A stretch of DNA of 64,000 bases. Source: Epiperipatus broadwayi (taxonomy: Eukaryota; Onychophora; Udeonychophora; Euonychophora; Peripatidae). Location: contig JAQFVV010012529.1 in the NCBI GenBank assembly GCA_028023455.1, forward strand, positions 1,240,001-1,304,000. Reading direction: 5' to 3'. The position numbers were made by a program, and so were the translations under genes. Below are positions 11,451 through 23,008 of this stretch, piece by piece. Under the pieces are notes generated by a model. That model was not told the DNA's origin. It made no database searches and saw only the letters and a program-made list of their open reading frames with translations. Every line of letters starts with the position of its first letter. Position 1 is the stretch's first letter.

Positions 11451-13054
11451 CTACAGATAAGCAGTAATTAGTGAAAATAATGCATTGTGAGAAAAACAAT
11501 ATTTAAATTCTTGTAACTCAAAGTTGTAATTATATTTAAAATATTTGATTCCCACTCTAAGAATATATGAATAACAATTTTTAAACAAGTTTTTTTTTTT
11601 TGTTTATTCACTTAATATAACTGCAAAAGATAGAAAAATGTATTTTTTGTAATGTTTTTTTTATTTGTTTACATTATATGATATAATAGCAAAAATAACA
11701 AAAATGAATTATTTTTCCTAATTTTATTTCTAATAAAGTAATGTAGTAATTAAATAAAAAAGTTAATAATATTAAAAACTATTTTCATAATTTAAAAAAA
11801 TCCATCATTATTTAAAAAAAAAAAAAGCAACATAATTTGAATTATCTTCTTATGCTTCAACTCATTATTTACAAATAAACTTGAAAAGATAAGTGGTTTA
11901 TCTATATCTTGTAATTTTTTTTCATTCTAATATAATCATATCTCTCTCTCTTTTTAGTTTATGATATTACCATTAAAATATATATCTATTTTTAAAATTA
12001 AAAAAATACAAAAACTTAGAACATAATTTGACAACAATAACATGTAAGTTTTAACTAATGTTATGGCAAACCAATATTCTGCTTTGTGAGACCGATATGC
12101 ATTCACAAATTATAGTAGTAGAATATTTTCTATTTGAATTAATAGTAACTGCAGCCTATGTGTATTAGTAAGATTTAGGAAGTTAATTTTAAGATCTTCA
12201 GGTAGAAGTTGGGATATTGTCAATGAACGTTGTTGATATTATTAAACCTGTAACTAATTCTTTTGTTATTTATTTGAATAGAGCTTTACAAATTGATAAT
12301 TAATTTTTTTACAATTGTAACTTCATAAATAAACTGTAATAGTTTTCAAGATTTTTCAAAGAGTAATTAATTTGTGTCATTACTTCTTGACTTTAAATTT
12401 GTATGTCTCACAAAATTTTGTATTTTTCAGTTTATGACAAGTCAGAAAATTATAAACTATAAATCTTTATATTAAAGTACTTTTTCTTTGAATGATCATA
12501 TTTGTAGATTATCATTCGTATTGATATTTTTAATAATATTTAAAGTATTGGTTGCTCTGCAATTAACAATTTTGAAATTAATAAAATTTTGTTTGCTGCT
12601 GCTTGCATTTATCATTTCTTTTAATATAAGAAAATCAATTGCTTTAAATAAATCTGCCTAACTAATGAACTTTATTATACAAGTATATATGTACAATTGG
12701 ACACTTGATAATAATAACCCTAATTTTATAGATTTTTTTTTGCTAGGAGCGTGAATATTTATTTTCATTATTTATTATAGTTTTAGTTATTTAGGAGATC
12801 ATATTATGTTTAAGCATCGTAGCAGGGAAAGCTTAACATATTTAATTCAATTAGCCATATTATCATTTTCTGTACTTTTGTCATTGAACTAGAAATATTT
12901 TTTTTACCATTCAACTTTTACTATTAATTAAACTGTTTTATTTTTATTAAATTGATTTACAAGAACCATTTTTAATCTGATTTTTGAAGGGAATAAACTT
13001 TATTTTGAGACCTTAGTTAAGAATGGCTTTGGTGTTTGCTCAGCAGAAGTAGAC
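11451..13054. other. AT-rich DNA, no gene seen
   Basis: Poly-A/T-rich intergenic or intronic sequence. Several long T runs, no coding motif. Confidence 0.6.
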
Positions 13055-13630
13055 ATAAGGTTACTCAGTGTTTTTCTGAAGGATTGTGATAATGGTGTTC
13101 TAGCTGTATTTTTATATTGGACTATTTCCATCATCTAATATGTGTGTTGAATGTCTTTAGAAAAGTTTAATTTTAGTTAAATATTCCAAATGTATTCAAC
13201 TGTTAGTAATATCACAGCAAACGGGTTAGTATATGCACCAACTATTAGTAATATCACAGCAAACAAATGTTAGTAATATGACAGCAAACAGGTTAGTATA
13301 TGCACTAATTGTTAGTAATATCACAGCAAACAGGTTAGTATATGCACAATGTTTCAAGAGGTATTTTTCTCCCTTCTTCTTCAGGTATTGCTGGCCTGAC
13401 CAGTGACAATACTAGCATGGGATTTGAACCTGGGTCCTTAGATTCTCGATTATTGAAATTTAAGATAACGCTCTAACCAACTGAGCCATCCTGCCAAAGG
13501 CAACAGTATGTAGTAATTTCATATACTTAACTATGAGGTTCCTCCTGATTTCTCCACTTTTTCCTCAGAGCAAACACACATATTAGATGATGGAAATAGT
13601 CCAATATAAAAATACAATAAGGTTACTCAG
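13055..13630 (-). mobile_element. tRNA-derived SINE with 14-bp target-site duplication and inverted ends
   Basis: An insertion (13069-13616) is flanked by the perfect direct repeat ATAAGGTTACTCAG at 13055-13068 and 13617-13630, read as a target-site duplication. On the minus strand it contains a tRNA-like Pol III promoter: box A TGGCTCAGTTGG (13477-13488) and box B GGTTCAAATCC (13420-13430), 46 bases apart. Downstream (lower coordinates) lies a 42-bp tandem repeat and a unique tail. About 45 bases near the left end (13108-13148) recur inverted near the right end (13573-13616), so the element has terminal inverted repeats, unusual for a SINE. The body is shared with 61380-61690, showing that this is a dispersed family. 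Confidence 0.82.
13199..13348. repeat. 42-bp minisatellite inside the SINE
   Basis: Four units, one partial, of a 42-bp sequence containing GTTAGTAATATCACAGCAAA and GTTAGTATATGCAC. The related SINE at 61380-61690 has a single unit at about 61550-61600, so the array expanded after the family formed. Confidence 0.9.
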
Positions 13631-16430
13631 GTTGTAAATTTGCAAAATCCTTACAAACTTAATTCATTGAGAGAAGACACATTGAGAATTGGCACATGTG
13701 TTGTTACATCTTTGAAAAGAGCTGGAAAATTGGAAAATTTGAGAAGAGAGTTGTATATAAATGATACTGATGTTGTAGGATTAAGTGAACTGAGGTGGGA
13801 GATATGTGAAGAAGTAAGTAGTGTGATGTTATTTTATTCAGATGGAAATTGATCAATTATTGTAATTGGCATTGCTGTGGGGAAGAAAATTTCGAATAGT
13901 GTGGCAAAGGTTGATTGTACTGATGATAGACTCATTATGATGAAAATAAATGCAAGTCCTAGGGATTTTGTAATCATACAAGTTTATATGCTGACTACTA
14001 GTGACAGTGATATTGAAATTGATGAAATATTTGAGAAGATAGAGGAAATTATCCAACATGAAGGGAAAAATGCATGTATATTACTATTGAGTGATTAGAA
14101 TGCTGTTGTGGGAAAAGATCAAGAAGGGAAAATTGTTGGAAATTATGGTATTGGAAAAAGAAATGAAAGAAGTAACTGACTTGTACAATTTTGTAATGAA
14201 TATGGGTTTGTGATTGCAAACATTTATTTTAAAAACCATATTAGAAGATTGTATACACGGAAAGCTCCAAGTTATAGAGAACATTATCAAATTGATTATG
14301 TATTGATTCAGAATAGATACAGGAATGCTATTAAGGGTTCACATGCTTTGCCTGATGCTGATATAAACTCAGATCATAATTTGGTTATAGCTAAATTAAA
14401 GTTGAGTTTAAAAAGAATTAAAAGAAGGAAAAGATAGGTAAGATGGAACTTGGATAAATTGAGAGAAATGGAAAGGGGAAAATTTGGTTTAATATGTGGA
14501 AATGAAATAAAAAGGATTATTATTAAGATGAGGAGTTTATTAATAGTCCTGGTAAGTATTGGTGTAGAATTAAAGAAAGATTCTTAAAAACAGCAAAAAA
14601 TAAAATAGATATTATTCAGATAAATAAAGCTAAATGATCTTGGATAATTGAAGATATGTTGGAAAAGACATAGATGGAAGAATGTAAATACTGAAGAAGG
14701 ACAGACTATATATAGAAAAATTAATAATGAACTAAGAAAAGAAACAGTTTTAGCAAAAGAAAAATGATTGGAGCAAGAATGTAGAGATAGAAAGACTTCA
14801 GCAAGTGAAAAGATATGATATGGTATTTGATAGAATACAAAATGTCACTTGAAAAAAAAAGACATGGGTAGCAAGTGAGATTGTAAATTGGAATAGAAAG
14901 AGATTAACTGATAGCAATGATATATTAAAAAGATTGAAAGAATATTTCAGTGTCTATTTAGTAGAGAAGATGATTTAATTAATTATGAACTTGAAAATGA
15001 AGATATTGAATAGATGGTAAAGATATGGACATATTGCCAGATGAAGTAAGAAAGTCAATTGCACAAATGAAGAATGGTAAGGCTGTTGGATTTGATGTAA
15101 TACCTGTAGAATTTTTGAAAGAAATGGGAGAATTTACTATGAAGGAAATAGTTGGACTTTGCAATTTGATATATAACAGTTGAGTTTGGCCTGAAGATTT
15201 TTTAAGAACTATAATGATGTCAATTGCTAAAAAAAAAGTAAGCTGTTAAATGTGAAGAGTATAGAACAGTAAGTTTGTTATCTCATGCTTTTAAAGTTTT
15301 ATTGAGGATTTTAACTCAAAGAATTTATTGGAAGGTAGACTATTATATTGGAGAAGAACAGTTTGGTTTTCAGAAAGTGAGAAAAGTACAAGCAATGCTA
15401 TTGGTGTTGTTAGAACAATTGCAAAGAGATACATTGAAAAAGGTAAAGGAATTGATATATGTTTTGTTTATTTGGAAAAAGCATTTGAGATTGATTTGGA
15501 ATATGTATACTGGACAAAGGATAATAATTAAATTGGGGACTAATAAGACTGATGAATATAGAATGAAGTTAGGCAAGGATGCAATATGTCAGTTGTTCTC
15601 TTTAATATTTATGTAGAAGGCATGCTAAATAATTATTTAGACTGTGGACGAGCAAATGTTGGAAGTAGAATAATAAAATGTATAAGATTTGCAGATGATA
15701 TGTTCTTATAACTGAGGATGAAAAGTGTCTTTAGAATGTTGTATAAATTGGAAGAAGGATGTATATAATATGGAATGAAGATTGATATTCAGAAGACTAA
15801 GTGTTTATGGATGGAGAGAAATGCAAAAAGACTGCAAATTGAAATCTGTGATAACATAGTTCAACAGGTAAAGGGATTTAGATATATTTTTAGGTAGTTG
15901 GTTGAGTGAGGATGGAAGAAGTAAAGATGAAGTTAAAAGAATAGCATTGGCAAAGGAGGCATTTATTAAGAGAAAGAAAATATTTTATGAAGCTTTGAAA
16001 AGAGAATTAAAAAAAAAGTGTGGTGTGCACTAATCTATAGTTATGAAACATGGACAATGAGTCCTAAAATTAGGAACCGATTGGCAGCCTTTGACATGTG
16101 GACATGGAGAAGAATGGAAAAAATCAGTTGGATGAATAAAATAACAAATGAAGTTTTGAAAAGAGTAAATGAAAAAAGATTGATTGAGGAAATCAGAGAG
16201 AGAAAAGAAACTGAATTGGACATATATTAAGAAGAAATTATAATTTAATGAAACGTGATTTGGAGAGAATGATGAGTGGAAATAAGAAAAAAGGATGAAG
16301 AGATTGATATTGTTGGACGATATAAGAGATGGGAAGAGTTACGTGAATTAAAGAGCTGGGCAAGGAAGAGAAATGAATTGTTGATATGATTACTCTCTGG
16401 ACCTGCCCATTTGACAGAATACTGTCGAGG
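13631..16430 (+). mobile_element. RTE-type LINE, near full length, heavily decayed
   Basis: Second APE/RT element, more degraded than the one at 8045. Endonuclease: LRIGTCVVTSLKRAGKLENL (family form GTWNVTSL, the Trp changed to Cys) at 13688-13750, VVGLSELRWE, VIIQVYMLTTSDSD, YGIGKRNER, and DINSDHNLVIAKLK at about 14360-14400. RT: MKNGKAVGFD at about 15070, a KAFEIDLEYVYW region at about 15480, RQGCNMSVVLFNIYVEGML at about 15570-15630, and IRFADDM with catalytic FADD at about 15680-15705. C-terminus: SYETWTMSPKIRNRLAAF and WRRMEKISWM at 16040-16135, then a short 3' region to about 16430. Tens of stops and frameshifts. It begins right after the SINE target duplication at 13617-13630. Relatives of this subfamily are at 56200-57755 and possibly 59560-60020. 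Confidence 0.88.
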
Positions 16431-17593
16431 ATGAAACTTTATTTTAAATTGTGTAATGATTCAAGAATTTCTATAATTCAAAATGTATCACATTGTTTTA
16501 TTTTTTGATAGAGAAAAATTATTTGAATTCACTTTAGATATTGTTGAAAAAGAATATTTTAATCTGGAACCTAAAAATTTATAGATTTTTTTTTTTTAGA
16601 TAAAGATATTAAGATTTTTTTGTGTTAATAAATATAATTCCAATGAGATTCAACTTGTACATTAAATTATTCTTTTAACTTTTATTTAAGAAATCATTTT
16701 TTATAAGTTATTAATAATAAAATTATAATTTTAAAAAATGTATTGAATATTTAAATTGTATTCAGATTTAGTCTGCATAGATACATGATCTTTTTGTTCT
16801 GGTTTTCATGATAACTAAAGTTGAGACTAATTTTTTAAATATTTCTATATTTGAAATATATTATGATCAAAATATTAATTTTTTTTTTGTTTGTTTAAAA
16901 TTTAAGAACAAAATTTTATATATATTGTACCAATATTGAAATTGGCACATACTAATTTATCTTAAAAAAAATATAATTTATAAAAATCTAAAGTTTCTTT
17001 ATTAAATGTAAATGCAGTTTGTTTTCGTAAAGTAAGATTTAAAAATCAGAGAGTTCTTGAAAGAAAACTTACAATTACTTAATTAAAAGGGGGGAGGGGG
17101 AGTTTTCCTATAGAAAAAACTAAGAGTTCATAATAGTTGAAGAGTGTTATTATAAATTAAAAGTTTTATAAAAGGAAGTAAAGTTTTCTTAATTGGTATT
17201 TGTAAATATAAATAATTAAAAGCTTCAAAATATAAATTTCTTTTTATTCGAATTGAATAAAAAATAATATTAAAACTAGTTTTGATGTGTAGAATAAAAT
17301 TATATATGTGCGTGTGAATGTAAAATAAATGTATCAGTATTAAATATTATAAATAAATGAAAATTATAGTTGGAAAACACAGCGATGGCTATTAAGTTAA
17401 ATAAAGATTTAAAAAAACCATACCAGCAGCGAGCTGCTAATTAAAGATATAAAAAAAAAACACGTTTATGAAAGCTACTACTAATTAAACAATCGTCAAA
17501 AACGCATTGTTATAGGATTAATTGCTAAAGGAATTTTGACAACACCTATTGCACCTATTGCCAGAGGATATTAAAACGAAAACAATTCGCATA
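16431..17593. other. AT-rich DNA, no gene seen
   Basis: AT-rich sequence with poly-T runs and a purine-rich GGGGGGAGGGGGAG tract near 17090. No coding motif recognised. Confidence 0.6.
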
Positions 17594-17626
17594 TATAAAT
17601 AGCCAGATTTTTATCGAAGTTCAGTT
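17594..17626 (+). promoter_or_regulatory. Candidate Pol II core promoter: TATA box plus TCAGTT initiator
   Basis: TATAAATAG begins at 17594 and the arthropod-type initiator TCAGTT lies at 17621-17626, placing the start A at 17623 and the TATA at -29, the canonical spacing. The downstream 320 bases are less AT-rich than the surroundings and end in a possible splice donor at about 17940. It could belong to a host gene or to a retroelement LTR. Confidence 0.45.
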
Positions 17627-17941
17627 TCAGCCTAGTTTTCAGTGTCAGTCTTGTTTAAATTATGTATCCAGAAACAGAAATGCGGTGTTGAGCAGCTTTT
17701 GGGATTATACGCTTTTGCTTCAGCCCTTTAGTCCAACAAGATCATCAAAATCTGCCTGTGAAATAATGTCTACTTAACAGTTCAGAAATCCTCCGTCAAT
17801 ATTCAACTGTCTCCAGAAATAATAATCATGAAGAATAATCAAACTCCTCAAGAAAATGTCCCAGCTGGCTGGAAATATTCTCACCTAAAGCAATAATTAA
17901 AGAAAATGAAGTTCTACGTCCACGTTCCAAAAATCCTAGGT
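17627..17941 (+). other. Exon-like leader segment downstream of the promoter
   Basis: Relatively GC-rich block starting at the putative transcription start and ending AATCCTAG before GTAAAAC at about 17941, a plausible 5' splice site. No frame is open throughout; short peptides such as QTPQENVPAGWKYSHLKQ and CGVEQLLGLYAFASAL appear in one frame separated by stops. It may be a non-coding first exon or a decayed element leader. The product is not recognised. Confidence 0.3.
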
Positions 17942-18640
17942 AAAACATTTTCATATTCTCATTTATATATAGTTGCCACCGCTGTAATTCGTAAAAATTC
18001 AAGATTCAAATTATATAAACTCTATAAGCATGCATAAAATGAACTATTGATGTGCGTGTTTGTGAATGTTAGATAATTTCAATGTCAAAGATTATATTTG
18101 CTCTTTCATAAAATATATCATAGTATATTAACTTAAAATGTGTGTGTTATTTATAGATTTATAAAAATGTTTATAATTAGTAAATGTTAGTTAATTAATT
18201 GTCTTTAAACTAAAACTTTATTTGTCGGTCAATTCTTTTTATCAATTCTTTTTCTATATTTTATTACTGATTAAAATTAGACTGGGCTAGTTTTGGGATC
18301 ATTTCGAGCACTGGATTATGAGATTACTGACCAAATACGTTGTTTATTCTTCTGAATAGATAGCTGGCACCCCGGGGTTTACTCCGAAACAAATAAAGTG
18401 TTTGGATAATAGGGGTTTGAATCTAATAGCCAAGGTGGGCCATTGTTGATAGTTAAAGCTATTAATAATATCTCCCATTTTGCTCGAAGGTGCCGGTTCG
18501 TTCACGTAACATTTATAAGATTATAAATGTATTATGAAGGAGTGTGAAACCAGCCAAACATACATACGTGTAAGTATACTTCATTTGGCCGATCCATCCG
18601 GTACAATATGTTTCTATTATTGTAATAAATCTGGTAAGTG
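17942..18640. other. No gene seen; GC-richer patch at ~18290-18620
   Basis: The 18290-18620 stretch (with ACCCCGGGGTTTAC and a following AATAAAG) stands out as less AT-rich, suggesting inserted sequence or a transcript end, but no coding frame or family was recognised. Confidence 0.4.
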
Positions 18641-19295
18641 TTAATAATTACCAGGTCTTTTGGTCAAAGTGATAAATAATATATATATAAATCACATTGT
18701 CTAGTTATTATTAATAATTACCATTGAAGTTTGGTAAAAAATATATTGTATAATATTTGTTATTTTAATATTTAGTAATTTTTTATTTATTGTTATATTA
18801 TTTATCAAATTATGATAAAATTATATAAATAAGGAATACAAAACAAATAAAAAAACTTTAAATAAAAGTTTTACATTTTTATAAATTACAAACTATTTAT
18901 ATATAAAATAACATTGCATAACTATTTTTGCAGGAAGATATTTTGTGGCATTTACAATTACAAGGAATTTTTAATTTTTTACATTTGCAGCAATATGAGT
19001 TAGAATCGCCTGTGCAGTTGCAATGTTAGAAGTCTTGATCACTTAAATTGAAATTCCTACTGAACATATTCTTTTACACTTATTTCCATATCTGGAACAT
19101 AATTAATTGAAATAATTTTTTTGCAGACTGTATATTCATTCCTAGCATAGAATTGCTAATGGTATTGAAATTTATTAAATTAACTATTGACAGTCGGGCA
19201 TTATTAATAACTGCCAGTTTATGTAATATATTTTAAAATTAAGCACTTTGACCATCTTATTCAGTTATTATTAATAATAACCAGTAATTATTAAT
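18641..19295 (-). mobile_element. Candidate inverted-repeat element with Cys-rich coding relic
   Basis: Imperfect inverted arms of about 80-100 bases, 18641-18725 and 19195-19295. Both contain TTAATAATTAC, TGGTCAAAGTG, and a TTATTAATAA block near the inner edge. Between them on the minus strand, at about 18890-19025, is a reading with regularly spaced Cys: HCNCTG, then YCCKCKKLKIPCNCKCHK and a final CKN. The pattern C-x-C, C-x-C-x6-C-x-C-x-C-H, C-x-N resembles Cys-rich tails attached to some transposon integrases and CRC/tesmin-like modules. A stop precedes the block. The arms are AT-rich, so mobile-element status is provisional and no target duplication was confirmed. Confidence 0.4.
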
Positions 19296-19650
19296 GCAAT
19301 TGATTAGTCACTTCAACCATAACATATATTTTTTGTATGTAAAATTTTTAATTAATTTGATACATATACAAATAAATGAATTGAATCAATATGTAAGTAT
19401 TATTTTTCATTACTATTTTTAATGTGTCACATCAACAGAAAATAGAAAAAATTATTTGTAATAGTATTCTGATTATATATAGACCAGTGATGAAGTGTGA
19501 CATTTTTAGGAACTGAAGCACACTATATAATCTTTTTTTATAATTTTTTTTATTTTATTTGCTGGAACAATTTTTACATAATAGTGCATAATATATACAT
19601 ATTACACACATCTATAAAAAATCTGAAACTTTTATCTATAAATCAGAGAA
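19296..19650. other. AT-rich DNA, no gene seen
   Basis: Short spacer between the inverted-repeat unit and the 265-bp direct repeat. No motif recognised. Confidence 0.55.
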
Positions 19651-20110
19651 TAAATTATCAAGATATTTTTATTTTCTAAATGCTTTTAACATTCTTAAGT
19701 TTTAATTGTAAATTAGATTTTAGCATTGTGTGAACTTCTTATAATCAACCAATAATGCATTGATCAAACTCATTTCTTGTCGTATATAAAAACAATTCAA
19801 CTTTTGGTAAAAAAATTGAGTCAACAGAAATTTCATACAAAAAATAATGAATTTGAATTATTCATTCTTCTTTTTTTTATGTTAATCAGAACGTGATTAG
19901 TTTAAGTATGAATAATACATTATCAATATATTTTTATCTTGCAAATGCTTTTAATATTCTTGAGTTTTAATTGTAAATTAGATTTTAGCATTGTGTGAAC
20001 TTTTTATAATCAACCAATAATGCATTGGTCAAACTCATTCCTTGCCATATATAAAAACAATTCAACTATTGGTAAAAAAAATTGAAAGTCAATAGAAATT
20101 CCAAACAGGA
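19651..20110. repeat. Direct repeat, two ~190-bp copies, period ~265 bp
   Basis: The segment containing AGTTTTAATTGTAAATTAGA, TTTTAGCATTGTGTGAAC, CAACCAATAATGCATTG and ATATAAAAACAATTCAAC occurs at about 19651-19842 and again at about 19919-20110, with roughly ten scattered differences. The bases between the copies are not duplicated. No coding content. Confidence 0.85.
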
Positions 20111-20789
20111 AAAAAAAAAGTTTGAATAGTTCGGGTTTTTTTTTATGTTAAGCAAAATAGTTGAGATTTTTTTTTTTTTTTAATTTTGCAAAATAGCTTA
20201 TATACATTAATGTACTTATTGTTCTTATTACATTATTGTATGTGCAACTTGTTGGATTGATTTTGTGAGGTTGAATATGTATGCATATTTTAGTGAATTT
20301 TTAAAATTGAATTTTAATTAAAGCTTTTGAAAGTTTTAATGAATTTTTCTATGGAAGCACTCATTCTATTCAATACATGGAAGCTTTCATCCCTGATATA
20401 TATATATATATAGATGTAATATATGCAAGTTTCAATAGGATATTGAGAAAGATGGATTCCTGATCAATTTACGTCTTGTCTTAATTTATTGTGGAAATAA
20501 ATTTACAAGTATACTAAGATTATAATTATTGAAGTGAGAATTTTGCAGAGAATTGTTGAATACAATTGCCAAATAAAATTTGAATAGAAAAGCCATGGGT
20601 ATTTAAATTTTAGGAAATGATTATATTTTATTCATGCAACTGCAATGTCATGTTATCAACTGAAACATATATAACAAAGTAATTTTTTATTTATTTTATG
20701 AAACCTATCTTTTTTTAAAAAAAGAATTATCTAATTTTGCAACAATACTAGCTCCCCTCCTTTCTCCCCTAAAGGTTAATATTAGATAA
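20111..20789. other. AT-rich DNA, no gene seen
   Basis: Includes a short (TA)n tract near 20397-20412 and poly-T runs. No coding motif. Confidence 0.6.
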
Positions 20790-21010
20790 TCTACTTGGTA
20801 TATTGTACTGGTCGGTTTTCTCTCTTCATATAACAAGATCTAGCATCTAGGCAAAAGTATCTAGAGTCCAATCATGCGCAAGATACATAAGTGAGAAATA
20901 CTCATGAACTCTGCCCTATTTGCATATTCTCCAGATCTACCACTTATGAGCAACAATCCCGATGATACCGATCTAATTTATCTTACCGCTGGCATCGCAA
21001 AGCGGAGATA
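20790..21010. repeat. Dispersed repeat, copy 1 (second copy 38872-39090)
   Basis: Shared with 38872-39090 in the same orientation. Anchors in order: TATATTGTAC, AACAAGATYTAG, GCAAAAGTA, TCCAATCATGC, a segment with TTTGCMYATTC, and a final block of the type CCCGATGATACC / CCCTACGGTGATACT. About 200 bases with many differences. GC-richer than its surroundings, non-coding. The class is unknown; no clear Pol III boxes were seen. Confidence 0.72.
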
Positions 21011-21115
21011 CAAAGAGATTCTAATTGGAAGTAATGTAATGGAATTTTTTAGTATAAAAACAGCGTAAGTTTGACACCTTTAAAGATCATTATCTTTCAT
21101 GTTAATTATATATAT

Positions 21116-22942
21116 TATACCGGACAAAAGCTTGACTCACATATACTGACCGCCAGGGCACCACTAGTCCGAAATTTGGAACTAGACATTTATTTTTAAG
21201 GGGTTACAGGATATGCGAATCGAATGCACCAGACTAAACCCAGGGAGAGCAAAAGCTAATGAATGTGGTTCAGACAATTGAGAAAACACCAAGACAAACG
21301 TCAGCCAAAATACTTATAAGAACTTTTTAAATTTATTAAACATAATAAAATAAACATGAAACTTGATCTACATTTATTTAACAGATCTTAACATTGAGTG
21401 TATGCGAGCAGAACTACGTTAAATACCCAGGCAGACAAGTTATTTCTTATCTATAACACAATAATGGCTTATATCTTCTTGCTAGCGATTCGCCCAACCA
21501 ATTCCCTTTTCCCTATAGAGACTTAGCAAGATAGATGTTTGTGGAGAATAACGGGACAGCACAGACTAGCTTTTCTTAGTCCAGAAAAGAAATATTGGAA
21601 CCAAGAATGTCATAATTCTGCAAAACGCTCATGGACAAGTACATTGAAACGAGCCAAAGTTAGTCTCACACAAGAAAGAAACATGAACTACGTAATCTGA
21701 ATTATAGCAAATAAATCTCTACCAAAAAAATAAATAAATCATATATCCTAGAAATCACTAATTAAAGCCAAGTTTGATTTAGTTTAACGCCGAAGCAAAC
21801 AAACAAACAAAAATAAAAGAAAACTACTAAGGTCGGTCTGAGCATTTAATCATAAAACTGAGAAATTATTAAGCACATAAAATATCACTCGCCCTACACT
21901 CTCGAACAAGCAACATTTTAAGATTGAAAATCTTGCTACTAAGATTATAATGTAAAATAAACAAAAATACATTAATATTTAAATTGATAAATTACACATC
22001 ATAAACATAATTTCTTTTTAAGATTAAGCTGAGATTTGCGAGAGACTTAATTAGAGATTTAGCCCTGATTTTAATATGGAAAGGTAAGTTACCTCGAGAT
22101 AATATTAATTTTTATTGTTCACACAAAGTTCGATTTATAGAGTTCTCTACAACGGATGTCATTTACTACAGGTTCAGAAGTTTGGAGGCATTATCGGGAT
22201 CTACTCTGGACTTGACAGTTAGGTCATGATTGAAGTCACAATTTGGAGCTCCGGAGGTTCATCTTTGGAAAGGCTCAGCCCATCATGTTGTGGAGATTCT
22301 TCGTGGCGTATATTACAGGCATGGCGTCTGAATGACTGCTATTATCGCGGCAAATAGAGTTATTGTCGGTTAACGGAAATTCAACTTGGTGATTCCCGTG
22401 GCACCAATATCAAAAAAATTTAGTCACTTTCACAATGCAACAGTTCAATAATAGCTAAAATCTGGATCAATCCTCAATAAGAAGAAGCTGAATAAGCTGA
22501 GCAATAAAAACTGAATGAACAGAATAGTCTCTTTGAATCCTCCTCTCTAATAAAAAAAAGTAAATTACCCAGCTATTTATGTCCTTTGTTATCTCTCGCG
22601 CAATCTTTTTTTGCAACTTTCAACCAAGGTAAATCTCTATCTCCCGCTCAATCTTAATCAGAAAAACAATATCTTACAGGGCTTTATCTTACAAAAATGA
22701 TTATTATTTAGTTTAAATAAAATACATATAAGAGCACTAATTAAACTTTGTTTGCCTTTAATTATTTTAAAAGAAAACAAGCGGCATAAAAAAATATTTT
22801 ATACTAAAATCAACTTAGAATTAAAAATATAAGATTTCAAAATAAATAAGTATGTGTGTGATTGCACATATAAAACTTGGTTTTTCTTTTTTTTCTAATT
22901 TACATGATAGAAACCTTGAATCGGATAAAGTATCCAGTTCAA
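21116..22942 (-). repeat. 3' LTR of the Ty3/gypsy element
   Basis: 1,827 bp, repeated at 27719-29562. On the coding (minus) strand it begins TTGAACTGG at 22942, directly after the purine-rich GTGAAGGGGCAG (polypurine tract), and ends CCGGTATA at 21116. Rough hand comparison of the first ~800 aligned bases with the other LTR gives about 20 substitutions plus indels of 1-10 bases, i.e. about 2-3% divergence. A PBS-like motif lies inside at about 22391-22414. Confidence 0.93.
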
Positions 22943-22954
22943 CTGCCCCTTCAC
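22943..22954 (-). promoter_or_regulatory. Polypurine tract of the gypsy element
   Basis: Minus strand GTGAAGGGGCAG ends exactly where the 3' LTR begins (TTGAACTGG). In LTR elements this tract primes plus-strand DNA synthesis. Its position fixes the 5' boundary of the LTR. Confidence 0.8.
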
Positions 22955-23008
22955 GCCAACAAAAAAAAAATAAAAGCATCTATTTGCTATTTCTTTTTTT
23001 TTCAAACT

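Noticed and set aside
13380-13500. tRNA gene on the minus strand
   Set aside because: Boxes A and B are good, but the arms do not fold as a full tRNA, and the sequence continues as a repeated family with a target duplication, so it is a SINE head.
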